A DNA stretch of 64,000 nucleotides from Dillenia suffruticosa (lineage: Eukaryota; Streptophyta; Magnoliopsida; Dilleniales; Dilleniaceae). Positions within the stretch are counted from its first letter, which is position 1, and each line of letters begins with the position of its first letter. The notes below the pieces were generated by a model. It searched no databases. It was not told the DNA's origin and saw nothing but the letters and a program-made list of their open reading frames with translations. Below are positions 1-13,219 of this stretch, piece by piece. The position numbers and the translations under genes were made by a program. The stretch lies in contig JAVTVX010000016.1 of the NCBI GenBank assembly GCA_033439265.1, positions 14,123,201 through 14,187,200 of the forward strand. Direction: 5' to 3'.

Positions 1-3000
1 CATTACCTTAAGAACCTATGTCATTAAGGAGATTCACCAGAAAAAGAAGAAATGTAATACCAGATGATTACATTGTATTTATTTAAGAACATAAACATGA
101 CAATGGGGTAATGAAAGATGATTCGATCAACTTTCTTCAATCCATGGAAAGTTTAACTCTCATAAGTAGATTGATACCGTGAATGAGCAAATTAAATACA
201 TAAAAGAAAATGACGTACGGGATCTTGTCCCATTGCCAAAAGATGCAAAATCCGTTGGTTACAAATAGATATTTAAGACACAGAGCGATTCAAAAGGCGA
301 TGTGGAGAGATACAAGATTCATTTTATTGTAAAGGATTTTACATAGAAAGAAGGCATCAGCAATAAATTGACTCTCTCCAGTTTCTTTAAAAGTTTCTTC
401 AAACCTATAATGACATTGGTGGTGCATTTCAATCTTGAGCAGCATTTGATGGATGTAAAGATAACATTTATAAATTGTGACATTGATGAAATGATTTATA
501 TAATGTAGCCAAAAAAATATTGTATTAAGAGATAAACAAAATATTGTCACGCCCCAAATCCACCCCTTCATCGGGGCTTCATTGGCAACGGACTATCTAG
601 TTCTCACCAGGGCTCAGTCACTTTGCAAGGTATGGAAGTCATACTAGAATAATAGATCTTTCATTTATTTTAATCATTGCATATTATAAAAGTCTTTTAT
701 ACAATATAAAGTAGCAAAACTTCTATACTAGAGGGGTTAACCATCACAAAGTTATCTCTATCCGTTAATCTTCCTCAATCTTTGTTCCTGTAGGACCTAA
801 AATAGTTTTTAGTATGAGTTTAATAGTCTAGTAAGATTCATGTGTGCATGTGTAGAAAATTCAATATATAATTATATGATAATGGCTTTATTGTAAAATT
901 TTTTCGAAAAAGTTTTATATGCAGCAACAACAGACATATTGGAATAATAATAATAGTAATACATTACAGTATAAGAACAGTTTACTTTCGTCTTATCTCT
1001 CCATATGAATAATCTCATTATCCCTCCCAAAAAGTCCATTTCCGAAAAGGTCTAACAGTCTCCCCTCATTACGTGGACAAACTTCTTATCCACAATAATG
1101 GCATGCTACTGGTATATATTTTGATATTCGACAAAGTTTTTATTTGCTCGAACTATCTCTACACTTATCGTCTTATATAACAATCACAAACACATACATT
1201 GATGTAACAGTAGGAAATCGTGGTAATAGTAGTAAATTATGGTAACAGTATTATGAAATTAGTAGTAAATCATGATAATTATAGAAAATCATGATAGGTA
1301 TGCATAATTTAGATATGAAACATAAAGAACTCTTACCTTAGAAAGTTGTCTTTAACCAAAAAGCTTACTTTGCCTACTCTTTTTCTTTTACAATATTTTT
1401 TCCTTTTTTTCTCTTTTCTTTTTCTTTCTTTCTCTCTCTTTTTCTCTCTTTTCTCTCTTTCTCTCTTCCTTTCTTCCTCTTGGCCGAATTTGATAGCTTT
1501 GGAATGAAAAGGATGGGGTATTTATAGGTAAAGGTACATAATGAATAATTGTCAAGTGTTAGGACACTTGTTCATCACCTAAGGCATTTAGTCTTGATAT
1601 CAACCACTTGTTCTTTCATGTGTTAACTATAGAAAGCACATAGCTTTGTTGCAAGACATTTATCCTCCAAGTGGTGTAGTTTATGGATAAACAAGTGTTA
1701 TGGTAGGTGTTGTCTCTTCTTTGGTTGGTGGTTGCATGTTTATTACATATTGGATATGGTTGAGTGATCTGATCACTTTATTTCCGTGTAATGTCATTTA
1801 AGTAAATGAACTAACATTTACTTAAGAATTATATATAAATAAGCATATATCTCCCATTTGAATTTAATAAAAATAGATTCAGAACTTAATTTCTTAAGAA
1901 TAAAAAGTCAACTCTCCCTTCCAAGAACAAAACTCGAAATGACTAACTTTGTTGGCTCCTATTTGGAGGACAAATGGATTAGAAAATTCTAAAAAAAAAA
2001 TAGGTTTTTCCCTATTTGATATATAAGGAACAATTATTGGGACTTTTTCTCCTTATTTTCTAAATATTTCGGAAACCTTATTTTTAGGGTACTTAGTTTC
2101 TAACGAATTGGTCAAATCTAGGTTTTCAACATTATAAGTGTCTAATTTCGTATCCAATTCTCATGCATTAGATAACAACCTTATTTTATCATTAATAACA
2201 AGTTATTTGTTACAACTAAATTGGGGTCTGTGACAAATATGGTCTGCAAACTCAAGAATCTATTTATGGGCTTCAGAAAACATCTCGACAATGATATTCC
2301 AAATTTTATCAAGTGATCATCTCGTTTGGTTTTAAGATGAATTTGATCAATGCTTATATATACCATAAATTCTGTAGGAGTAAGTATATTTTTTTTTATT
2401 CTATATGTCGATAATGTTTTACTTACAAGCAAGATATTGGTTTATTGTACAAAACTAAGAGATTTCTAGCTAAGAATTCTAAGATGAAAGATTTTCGTGA
2501 TACCTCTTTTGTTTTAGACATTCAGATTCATTAGAATCGCTATCATGATATTCTTGAATTATTATGAAAAGAATATAAGAGATATGACATGAAAAACTGC
2601 AAACCAAGTAATACCTCTATAACTAAAGGAGACAAGTTTAGTCTCAGTCAATATCCTAAAAGTGATTTTGGGAAAAGGAAATGAAAAAAATTCCTTATGC
2701 GTTAGTAGTGTGGAGTTTGATGTATGATCAGATTTGTACGTGTCCAGATATTGTATATGTTGTAGGGATATTAGGCAATTATTTAAATAATTTAGGAGTT
2801 GACCATTGGAAAGTGGCCAAATAAGTCTTACGATACTTATAGAGAATAAAAGACTATATGCTTACATATCATAGGTTAGATTAATTTGAAATCATTAGGT
2901 ATACTAACTCTGATTATACTCGATGCTAAAATAGTATGAAATCTATGTTGGGTTATATCTACTTGCAAATTGGGTCTCACCTCATGAAAGAGTGCTAAAC

Positions 3001-3235
3001 TGTCTCTTATAGTCTCTTCTATCTTGATGCTAAAGTTCATAGCACATTGTGAAGTGTCAAATCACAGAATCTGGCTACGGAATTTTATTAAGGGGTTATA
3101 CGATAGTTGGAATTGATGGACCACTCAAATTATTTTGTAACAATAAGTCAACATTCTTATATTCCAATAACAATAAGAGCTTGATGAAATGAAAGAATAT
3201 AGATATCAAGTTCTTGATTGTCAAGAAAAGAGTTT
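1..3235 (+). mobile_element. Ty1/Copia relic A (reverse transcriptase to RNase H), split by a solo LTR
   Basis: Conceptual translation on the plus strand gives recognisable Copia reverse transcriptase wording in about 190-540 (SMESL-like and DLVPLPKDAK-like segments). It resumes at about 2240-2460 with the segment leading into a YVDD-type box (ILYVDN here), and RNase H-like wording follows from about 2690 to 3230. The 5' part lies outside the window. The copy is heavily broken, with many interruptions in every frame, so it is an old fossil. The reading resumes in register of the family on the far side of the 545-2235 insertion, which shows that both halves were one element. The lineage is probably Tork-like, but that is inference. 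Confidence 0.8.
545..2235 (-). mobile_element. Solo LTR inserted in Copia relic A
   Basis: The segment starts TGTCACGCCCC and ends GTCTGTGACA, so the termini are a TGTCAC/GTGACA inverted repeat of 6 bp. It is flanked on both sides by the same 5 bp, AATAT (540-544 and 2236-2240), the target-site duplication expected of LTR element integration. Length is 1691 bp with no gag or pol reading. This is the structure left by recombination between two LTRs. The minus-strand sense is inferred by analogy with the Gypsy LTR at 6687, which has the same TGTCAYGCCCC left edge and whose orientation is set by its pol genes. Confidence 0.88.
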
Positions 3236-5490
3236 AGAGTGATCACAGCAGAGAGTTTAAGAATAAGTAAATGCAAGAATATTGTAATGATTTATGAATA
3301 TCTTACAACTTTTCTGCACCTAAAACTCCCCTACAAAATGGTATTGTTGAAAGAAAGTATAGAATTTTAGAAAAAATGGCTAGAGTAATGTTATGCAAAA
3401 ATAATCTTGCAAAATATTTCTGGATAGAGACAATTAATACATCATGTTATTTTTTTAATAAAGCTCTAATTTGGCCAATATTGAAAAAGAGACCACATGA
3501 ACTATATGAAAAGAAACCAAACATGGGATATTTTCATGTCTTTGGATGTAAATGTTATATACTTAATAATAGCAAAGAAAACTTAGGCAATTTGATGCAA
3601 AGAGTTATGAATCAATTTTTTTAGGATATTCTATAAATAGTAAATCCTATAGAATATACAATAAAAGAACAATAATTATAGATGAATGTATACATGTAGA
3701 ATTTGACGAATCCAAAAGAATTCAAATAAAAAATATAGAAGATGATTCTCCAGAACTTACAAATAACGAAATCATCTCTATAGACAAAGAAGTAGAAATG
3801 AAAAATGAAAATTATGATGAAAATGATAATCGTGAGATTGAGATATGACATTCAGTATCTAGAAAGAGTGTAAACGTTGAAAATATTATAGGAAACCCAG
3901 ATGTAGATATTAACAAGGTTAGCAGCACAAAATCAATATAAATTTGTAGTCTTCATATCTCAAATTGAACCCAAAACTATAAAGGAAAAGCTCTAGAGAA
4001 TGAAAATTGGATTATGGTAATGCAAAAAGAGCTGAATCAATTTGAAAAAAACGAAGTTAGAAACATAGTTCGTAGGCCAAAAGATCAATATGTGATAGGA
4101 GTCGAATGGGTGTTTAGAAATAAATTTGATAGTATAGAATGATAACAAGGGAAAAAAATTACTGGCTAAATGATATAGCCAAGAGAAATATATAAATTAT
4201 GATGAGACTTATACTTCAGTAGATAGATTAGAAGTAATTAGGAATCTCCTAACCTTCTCTTATTTTATGAACTTCAAGATTTATTAAATGGATGTTAAAA
4301 GTATATTTTTTAATAGATTTATCGATGAAATAGTATATATAGAACAACTCCTAGGTTTTGATGATCCTAAACACCCTAATCATGTGTTTATGCTAATTAA
4401 GACTTTATATGATCTCAAACAAACTCTTAGAAATTGGTATGAGAGATTAAATAATTTTCTTATTAAAAATAAATTTTGTAGAAAAAAAATTGACACAACA
4501 TTTTTCGTAAAGAAAAAGGACAAAGACATTCTGATAGTTCAAATATATATAGATGATATAATATTTGGAAAAACAAGTGATGATCTCTGTAAAGAATTTG
4601 CTAAAAGTATGCAAATAGAGTTTGAAATAAGTAGGATGAGAGAATTAAATTATTTTCTTGGACTGCATATTAAACAAACAGAGAAAGGTATATTCATAAA
4701 TCAATCCAAATTTATTAAGAAATTAATTAAGAAGTTTGGTTTTGAAAACTCCAAAGGAAATGCAACACAAATGAGTACTAACATTAAGCTGAACAAGGAT
4801 GAGAAATGGAAGTCAGTATGCCAAAAGATGTATAGAAATATGATAGAATCACATTTATATCTTACAACCTCTCGACTAAATATACAATTTAATATATGTT
4901 TCTGTCTTAGATTCCAATCAGATTCTAAAGAGTCACATTTAGTTGCTATAAAAAAATTAGATATCTCAAAGAGATAGTGAACGTAGGATTATGCTATAAT
5001 AGGAACTCTAGTGTCCAGTTGCATGGTTTCTGATATGCAGATTTTGTAGACTGTAGGCTAGATAGGAAAAACACTAATGGTACAAGCCAATTCTTTGAAA
5101 GCATGCTAGTGTCATGGTCTTTCGAGAGACATAACAGTATGGCAACCTTAATCACAGAAGTTGAGTATGTAGTAACTGAAAAATGTTGTGCTCAAATACT
5201 GACGATTAAACATCAAATAGAAGATTATGGACTAGAAATGATTGCACCCTAATAAAATGTGACAATACAAGTATAATAAATCTAACTAAAAATCCAGTAT
5301 CTCACTCAAGAACTAAAGATATAGAGGTTAGATATATTATTTTATAAAAAATCATATTCCGAAAAATGATGTAATTCTTGAATATATTGAAACTCAAAAG
5401 CAAATGGCTAATATATTTACAAAACCCTTACACAAGAATAGATTTTACGAATTAAGAAGAGAATTAGGAATGTTATACAATATTAAATAA
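3236..5490 (+). mobile_element. Ty1/Copia relic B (integrase end, reverse transcriptase, RNase H)
   Basis: Plus-strand translation shows the integrase C-terminal part (TPLQNGIVERK at about 3325-3360, then KYFW, CYFFNKAL). Reverse transcriptase follows at 4288-4977, with QIYIDDIIFG as the YxDD-type active-site box and a YFLGLHI segment. RNase H wording runs down to an ELRRELGML-type tail at about 5450-5485. The longest open stretch is 229 codons (4288-4977). The element lacks its 5' LTR, gag and protease: its left edge is the abrupt junction with relic A at about 3236. It has many breaks and looks non-functional. The lineage may be SIRE/Maximus-like, judged from the long region beyond pol; this is inference. 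Confidence 0.85.
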
Positions 5491-5519
5491 GAAAACAACA
5501 AAACTGAGCAATCTACTAT

Positions 5520-6150
5520 CTAAAAATGTAGTTGATAGATAATTATGATAAATGAAAGAATAGTGTACTAATATTGATATGTAGTCGACTAATTAATTTG
5601 AAACAATTGACTAAGATTAAATCTAGTTGACCGATTAAGTAAAAAACCACCTAATAGTCGACTTATAGGAGGTACAAGTCGATAGAATTGAAAAAGTAGT
5701 CAACTTATGAAATGAATGAATCAACATGTATGAAAAATAGTTGACTAACTTAAAAAGGTAATTGACTAACATAGAAAAGTACTTGACTTGTGTACTTATA
5801 GTAAACTTGCCTAGACAGGATCAACTCATGCTTGAATATGTGAAACCAATCAACTGGCTAGGTAAATCAATCAATTTGTCTATGAAATATAGTCGACTTA
5901 TTAATCATAATAGTTGTCTAACATTTCAAAGGAGTATAAAAATACAAAGAGATAGTCAACAAAGGGAGATAGATAGTCGACAGAAGTAATATTGCTAGTC
6001 GACTCATTTAGATAGATAGTTAGTCGACTCATTTAGATAGATAGTTGACTCATCCTCCTACAGTACAATTGGACAAGTCGACAAATACCCCATGACAATC
6101 GACTAGCCTAGATTACATTCAACTACTGATGCTTATTAGCCGACTAATGT
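5520..6150 (+). repeat. GTCGAC-rich degenerate repeat region downstream of Copia relic B
   Basis: The hexamer GTCGAC and one-base variants (GTTGAC, GTCAAC, ATCGAC) recur every 20-60 bases, usually in a TAGTCGACTNAT-like context, across about 600 bp. It directly follows the pol end of relic B and precedes the 6150-6686 segment. A similar but shorter cluster lies at 14720-14885, beyond the Gypsy insertion. It may be the linker between pol and an extra 3' reading frame, or part of an LTR. No function can be read from it. Confidence 0.6.
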
Positions 6151-6686
6151 TGCTTAATCTAAAATCAAATCTTTTGCATAATATGATCTAAAACCCATCA
6201 AAATCTAACCCAAAAAACAAAACTTAAACTTTAAAACCAAAATCCTTATTTCTGCAAACAAAGAAACATTCTGCGAAACCCTAATTCTTCTTCATCTGTC
6301 TTCAAAATCCCTAAAATTTCTTCAATCTAGTACTCCAATGGCTTCCAAAACGTAAGTTGCTTCAAAATATGATGAAGAAAGCTTCATTTCTATAGCAAAA
6401 CGTAAGTCTTTCATCGCCTCTTTCTTATTTCAAACATCGAACGTAGGTTGTTTGTTAGACTAGGATTTCATTAAAAAGATTAGGTTCAAACATGCTGAGG
6501 CTCTTAGGAATATATGTCTCCAATGGTTGTTAACACCAAATAAGATCATAACATGAGAGGTTGGTGAAGTTGTTTTATAATAACATTGAGAAAGTGCATA
6601 CTGATTGTAATTAAAGGTTGAAAGTAGGAGACAAATAAGTCCCATATTGTTTTAAGACCTTCATTAAAGGAAAAAGAAGTCATAGC
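6150..6686 (+). other. Unassigned segment between the GTCGAC cluster and the Gypsy LTR; possible remnant of an extra 3' frame
   Basis: The segment has an A/C-rich leader with AAACCCTAATTC, then an ATG at 6339 followed by plus-strand wording resembling the start of the extra reading frame that some plant Copia elements carry between pol and the 3' LTR. The similarity is weak and the frame is broken. No other gene is visible. The Gypsy LTR begins at 6687 immediately after. Confidence 0.25.
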
Positions 6687-9264
6687 TGTCATGCCCCTAT
6701 TCAGATCGACCATGCGACAACTGCCGCATCACCCCGGCATTCGGGTAAACCTTGCCTGTACACCGGGATAACACAAGACATTCATCCTATTCTCAAAACA
6801 ATACAACAACATGCAAAGAACTCACTCGATCCATCCCTGTCAACATGCAAAGGACCCACTCAGTCTATCCCTATTTTAATACAACAACATATAAATGACT
6901 CACCCGATTCATCCATGTTTTCCAAAAAGCATGCATAAGCCTAATCTAACCATTTCTAAATCCAATAAAATTTCATATTTCTGAGAGAAAATCTAACAAC
7001 ATAAAATATAAAAGATTTAAATACAGTTTAAAGTTTAGAAATCCAAATGGGATGACTAAGTAGAATTTTAATTACAATTCAAAAAATACTCAGCCCAACT
7101 AATCTCCCCAAAAAAAATTTATCCAAGACAAGAACTAGTACCGACTATAGGAATCTCCTCAAAACTAACTCGAGCTTAGCAAGGTCAGATACTAGGACTG
7201 ACTAGATCTCCTAACTTAAACTTCCTCTAAAAAATAAAAGAAAGAAGGGTGAGTATAAAAATACTAGGTGAATATAAAAATACTCAATGAGTGGAATATA
7301 ATAACATGATCGTGACAACCAAATGAGAGGTGAGTTTGAAAATATCAAATCATGTAATTCAAACAGTTCATTAAACAATATCGTTCCAACAATCATGGTG
7401 GCTCAAAAGAATAAATGCATCCACAATTTTCATATTTCCTAAAGATCATGGGGTTTTCCTAAAGAAACCATTTTCTCCTAAGCTTTGGTCGAACACTAGT
7501 GGAAACCCACCAAGGGGTTTTCAATTCGTTTGATTTACAATACTACATCCCCTTTCCTTGGCGTTGACTTGTACCTCACCAGTGGTGCAACCAGATATTA
7601 CCATGGGGGCACAAGTGGTCGTGCTACCATCCTTTGCTAATAATCCCTAATCAGGGCACCCCGTCGAATCGCTCCGTGGAGGGAATGATTATGGCATTTA
7701 CATCACATACACCATGCTTTCACAATCATTCAAATCTTATTCAATATGCTATAATTTCAACAAATGGTTATCAAACCATATCACAATATTCATGAATAAA
7801 TTATTTAACAACATATGACACATTTTCATTCGTAAATAAAATTGATACATATATATTTCAAATTCTCGATTTGAGATATCCCACAATCACAAAAGTTTGT
7901 GTAAAATTATATAAAATCATTTAAAACAATTTATAAAAGAATTTTGAACTGATTTTCTCATTAGAGGTGCAACGGTCCGTCCACTCACCACTTGAGAGGG
8001 TAATCACTCTCAAATTTTCCAATCAAATGAGAATTATCTCTCTTTCAACCTTCCAACGTCTTGACCTAATTTATTGGTCATAATTTACTCATTAAATCAC
8101 ATACCAATACTAGAGTAATTAATTTCTCCTTAATATTTTCACAATTCTAGTTTTCTAATAAATTTTTCAATTTGCACAGTTATGGTAAAATGGTTATAAC
8201 TTTCACTACATACTTCCAAATCACATGATTCTTATCTCAAATTAAAGATAAGATATAGATATAAAAATTTCGTACTCAAAGCTTAGCCTAATTCAGTCTA
8301 GAAAGCATGTCAAAATTGAAGGGAAACAAGCAGCTAGGACAGGACAGAACATGACATTTTTCTGCAATAGAAAATTCTTTGAAAAATCATAATAAATCCA
8401 GTTGTTATTAGATTCAATGAGTCATATCTCATTTTCAAAATATGAGAGTTTAGTTTCATACGCAAAAAGTCTCACTTGATTTGCTTTTGTGCAAAGAAAG
8501 TTATGAGGGAAAGATTACAACATACTCAAACTACCCATTATACAAAATCAAGAATTTCATGCCAAACACGATGTGGAACTTATTCAACAACTCAGAAGCA
8601 ACCTAAGGATGATGTTAGAAAGCAGCACTTACCTTTGCTTTGCAGAAAACTCATCCTCAAACCAAAACCCCAACACTCGAATGCGCACAAGCTAGGGGGT
8701 TCACGTACACAATATTCGGTCGTATGAGAAGGAGATACAAATCTCAAAATCAAGAATGTGGATCATTTACAAATGTCTATACTCCAAAATCAGCAAAGAA
8801 AAATGAAATAAAATTAAAGATTGTAGATATCTGCTTACCTAGGGTACCCTAACATTCCCGATGTTTGCGACTGAATCAAAATAGTGTAGCACTTCTAAAA
8901 CATGGCAAATGTTTCGAAAATACTTAGGCTTGGAACAGATTTTGACAATCAATAAAGAATCGAACAAATTTCAAGAGATTCACAAACCAACTTTTAGTCG
9001 CGAGGAGATGAGATCCTGCTATTCTAGGCCTCAATTGTAACTTTCATTGTGCTTCAAGAAAATTCAAATCATGGATGAGATTTGGAAAAAAAGATGAAAT
9101 TTAGAGAAAAAGAGAGGGAGCTGAGAGTGAGAGAGAGAGAGAGAGATAGAAGAAGTGGGTCGTGTTTCGGGTAAATGAAATTGGGAAAGTGGGGAAGGGG
9201 AGAGAATAAGAAATGGGTTTGACTTTTCTTTCTTTCTTTTTTTTTAAGTCTTCTCAGTATTACA
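6687..9264 (-). mobile_element. 3' LTR of a minus-strand Ty3/Gypsy chromovirus
   Basis: The left edge is TGTCATGCCCC and the right edge CAGTATTACA at 9264. In element sense the LTR runs TGTAATACTG to GGGGCATGACA, about 2578 bp. Immediately inside it, at 9265-9285, the minus strand reads a purine-rich AGGAGGTTAAATAT, which fits the polypurine tract, preceded by the usual ACGAAATTT-type trailer. The first about 115 bp match the LTR stump at 14601-14720. The LTR includes a GA-repeat and short direct repeats near 6820-6920. No gene lies inside it. Confidence 0.75.
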
Positions 9265-9329
9265 ATATTTAACCTCCTAAACGAAATTTCGTTCTTGAAA
9301 TTTAAAAAAAAAATTATACATTATAAGGG

Positions 9330-10350
9330 TGAGGGTATTGTTTTTGCATCGATTCTTCCATGTCCCAAGTTTCCTCTTCCACATGGTTGCTTCTCCACAG
9401 CACCTTGATCATGAGAATTTGTTTAGTTCTCAATTATTTGAGCTATCGATCAAGGATTTTCACTGGTTGTACCTTAAAACTCAAGTTTTGATTCAACTCT
9501 ACTGGAGGAACTTCTAGCACATGTGAGGGATCCGACAAATATTTCTTCAACATTGAAACACGAAAAACATCATGGATCCTTTATAACTCCAGCGGCAATT
9601 CAAGCTGATAAGCTACTTTTCCAATTCTTTTGAGAATTTTTAAAGGACCGATATAATAAGGATTTAATTTTTCCTATTTCTAAAATCAGATTATACCCTT
9701 CCAAGGAGATTCATTTAAAAATATCATATCTCCAACTTTGAATTCCAAGGGTCACATTCTCTTGTCGGCATAGCTCTTTTGTCGATTTTGAGCTGCCTTC
9801 ATTCTTTCTCGGATCATCATTCTTTCTTGGATCATTCTTACCTTTTCCTTGGTGCCTTCAATCAACGCTACGCTTTCAATTTTCCTCTCACCAACCTCAT
9901 CCCAACATAACGGAATCTGACATTTCTTTCCGTAGAAAGCCTCATTGGGTGGCATCCCAATCCTAGTTTGGTAACTATTATTATATGCAAATTCAATCAA
10001 TGTGAGATACTGATCCCAACTATCTTGGAAATCCATAATATGCCATAAGCATATCTTCCAAGGTCTGAATTGTATGCTCAGATTGTCTGTCATGTCTGAG
10101 GGTGGAAAGTTGTGCTGAACTTCAATTTAGTTCCCAAAGCGGCTTATAACTTTGAACTGAGTATCGCGGTTGGATACAATAAACACCGGAACACTGTGAA
10201 GCCTCACAATCTCATTGATGTACAACTTGGCCAACCTCTCCAAGGGATAAAAGTTCTGAATCGGCGAGAAATAAGCCGATTTGGTGAGACGGTCTACAAT
10301 TACCAAAATGGCATCATGATGGCTCGAAATATGTGACAAATCCACCACGC
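9330..10350 (-). pseudogene. Gypsy integrase core and C-terminal domain (fossil)
   Basis: Minus-strand wording includes LVIVDRLTKSAYF-like sequence at about 10290-10330 and SWDQYLTLIEFAYNNSY at about 9970-10030, followed by MPPNEAFYGKKC. Both are hallmark segments of the Gypsy integrase core. The tail toward 9330 has the DVFRVSMLKKY-like and VEEETWD-like segments of the chromovirus C-terminus. It is broken into several frames and lies at the 3' end of the element, next to the polypurine tract and LTR. Confidence 0.85.
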
Positions 10351-10719
10351 AATCTATAGTAATGTGTTCCCATTTCTATTAGAGAATTGGTAGTGGTTGG
10401 AGGCACCGGCCGACCTTTGGTACTTAGTTTTGACTTACTGACACACTAAACATCTATCCATAAACTCGGCTATCTCTCTCTTTAATCCGAACTACCAATA
10501 TGATTCTTTGATGGTTCAATACATTTTGGTACTCCCCGAATGCATGGCATAGGCCGAGGAATGTGTTTCTTCAATTATGGCCTTCCGGAGATCCTTATCT
10601 TTCGGGACACACATGTGTCTCCTATAAGTCACAATCTCATCCTCTCAAATTTGAAACTCATCATCTTCCCCCTTGTAGATCTTTTCAACTATACTCTTCA
10701 ATTCCTCATTGATTGCTTG

Positions 10720-12000
10720 AACTCAAATATGATCCACCAAAATAGGCATCACCATAAACTTGGCCAAGAGTACACCATGATCATCCTTAGCCAACTCGAC
10801 TCCAAGTGCTCGGAGTCTAACTAGATAAGAGATGTAAGAGCTTCCTTGAGATTCCATACTAGAAGAAGAGGACATCCGGCTCAAGGTGTCAGCAACCACA
10901 TTAGCTTTCCCGAGATGGTAGTCTATCACTATATCATAATTCTTGATCAATTCTAGCCATCTGCGTTGCCTCAAATTGAGTTCTTTCTATGAAGTAAGTA
11001 TTTTAAACTTTTGTGATCGGTGAAGATCTTGTATATGACCCATAGGTAATGCTGCCAAATCTTTAAGGTAAAGACAATGACAGTTAGCTCTAAGTAATGA
11101 GTAGGACGGTTCACTTCATACTTCTTTAGCTAGCGAGATGCATAAGCAATCACCTTATTACTTCACATCAACACGCACCCTAACCCTTGCTTGCCGACAT
11201 CACTATATACGACAAATTCACTACCACCACTAGTAGGAAAAGCAAGGATGGGGTAGATGTCAATCTCTACTTAAGATTTTGGAAACTATCCTCATACTTT
11301 TCATCCCATTCAAATTTCACTCCCTTTTGAGTCAAATTAGATATTGGAGCCGCTATCTTCGAGAATGCCTTTATAAATCTCCAATAGTAATCTACTAATC
11401 TGAGGAAACTTTTTACCTCAGTGGCATTTTTAGGTTGCTCTTATTTCAGAATGATCTCTACCTTCTTGGGGTCTATAAAAATTCCATCCCCAGAAACAAC
11501 GTCGTCCAAAAAGCTAATCTCTCTTAACCAAAACTCGTACTTGAAGAATTTGGCATTTAACCCCTTCTCCCTAAGAGTTTGTAACACGATTCGGAAATGT
11601 TCGGAATGCTCTTCATCAATCTTGGAATATACCAAAATGTCATCGATGAAAACTATGACAAATTTGTCGAGATAAGGATGAAATACTCGGTTCATAAGAT
11701 CCATGAAAACTATAGGAACATTTGATAATCCAAAGGGTATCACCAAAAACTCATAGTGTCCATACCGTATCCTAAACACAATTTTGTGGATATCATCACC
11801 CTTAATCTTCAATTGGTAGTAACCTGATCTCAAATTTATCTTTGAAAACATACTAACCCCTTGAAATTGATCGAAAAGATCATCAATTCTTGGGAGAAGA
11901 TACTTGTTTTTTATCGTTGTCTTATTAAGCTGCCAATAGTCAATGCATAACCAAGAGTTCTGTCTTTTTTCTTCACAAAGAGAACTAGAGCACCCCAAGG
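10720..12000 (-). pseudogene. Gypsy reverse transcriptase and RNase H (fossil)
   Basis: The 11441-11998 minus reading (185 codons open) holds [26 protein letters not shown] and the active-site box [10 protein letters not shown], so it is the Ty3/Gypsy reverse transcriptase palm. RNase H-like and connection wording continues to 10723, including [16 protein letters not shown], the classic RNase H C-terminal motif. Parts between about 10975 and 11440 are recognisable but not open. Confidence 0.9.
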
Positions 12001-12401
12001 TGAGGTACTTAGTCAGATGAACCCCCTGTCCAACAAATCTTGAAGTTGAACCTTTAACTCCTTCAACTCAGCAAGTGCCATTCGATATGAAGGGATTGAA
12101 ATTGGTGCAGTGTTGGGAACCACATCTATGGCGAAGTCGAACTCTCGGACCAGAGGCAATCCGGACAACTCTTCTGAAAAAATATCCGAAAACTCATTTA
12201 TTACAGGAACATCATTCAAATTAAGACTTTCCACTGTGGTATCAATAATGCAAGTTAAGTAAGCCTCGCACCCTTTGTGCATTAGTTTATGTGCTTCAAG
12301 GGCTGAAATCACACAACTTGGTAATACTCGACGCTCACCAGCAAAGACAAGTGTCGAACACCCCGGTTTTTGAAATTTTACTTCCTTCGTGAAACAATCC
12401 A

Positions 12402-12686
12402 CTATACCTGATGAAAATGCAGCCAATCCATACTCAGTATGGCATCAAAATCGCTAATCTCCAATGGAATTAAATCTGCTTTAAGAGTTAGCTCACCGAC
12501 CTTCATCTCACAATTCTTATACACGGTTTCTCTAATCAATTGTTCGTCCAAAGGAGTGATAACCAATAAATCTTCCACAAGTGGAGTTAGAAGCCTATTA
12601 GAATGTCTAGCAAAACTTATGCTTACAAATGAGTTATTAGATCCGGTATCTATTACCACATGAGTATCAATATCAAATATTTTCAT
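12402..12686 (-). pseudogene. Gypsy aspartic protease (fossil)
   Basis: A 94-codon minus reading with VVIDTGSNNSFVS carries the D-T-G-S catalytic motif of retropepsins, and ends in DAILSMDWLHFH, the usual protease tail before the linker to reverse transcriptase. The linker continues at 12013-12426 with EFSDIFSEELSGLP, the segment that normally precedes the palm domain. Order and spacing fit a single Gypsy polyprotein. Confidence 0.88.
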
Positions 12687-13219
12687 CGTACCTATTAATA
12701 TAGATCATAAAACAGTTATTAGTTGATACATAAATTACAAGATTCATATGTGACTCCGCATAACATTTCATTACATCACACAATCATGAGTATTTCATAT
12801 ATTTACCTACCATAGGAATCCATACTATTGATATAGTCACAACATCTACTTAATGAAACTCTACAACTAAACATATTCCCTACATTCAATCTTGTGCATA
12901 TACTAATGACCATACGAAAACCATATCATCACATACTTCAAAACATAACCACATATCACCCATATCATATTTCTAAATTATTTAATTCAAGTTCCAAAGG
13001 GTTTTACTTATAACCATATCCGGATTGGCTTGAGTCTCTTTATTTATCATGGCATTAATTCTTACCTGAGCCCTTGGTTGGGGACGTTGAGTGAAATTGG
13101 CTTTAGTGTTGCTTTCAGTCTGTATTCTTGAAGTGATACCAATATGAGGTGTTGAAATAGTACTCAGGCCACATTTAGAGTCATTAGAAGGACCCCAAAC
13201 TTGTTGACTCCTTTGCCTT

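Noticed and set aside
5520-6150. Could the evenly recurring GTCGAC words be a CRISPR-like array?
   Set aside because: Spacing is irregular, repeats are only 6-12 bp, units are diverged, and the setting is a plant retroelement.
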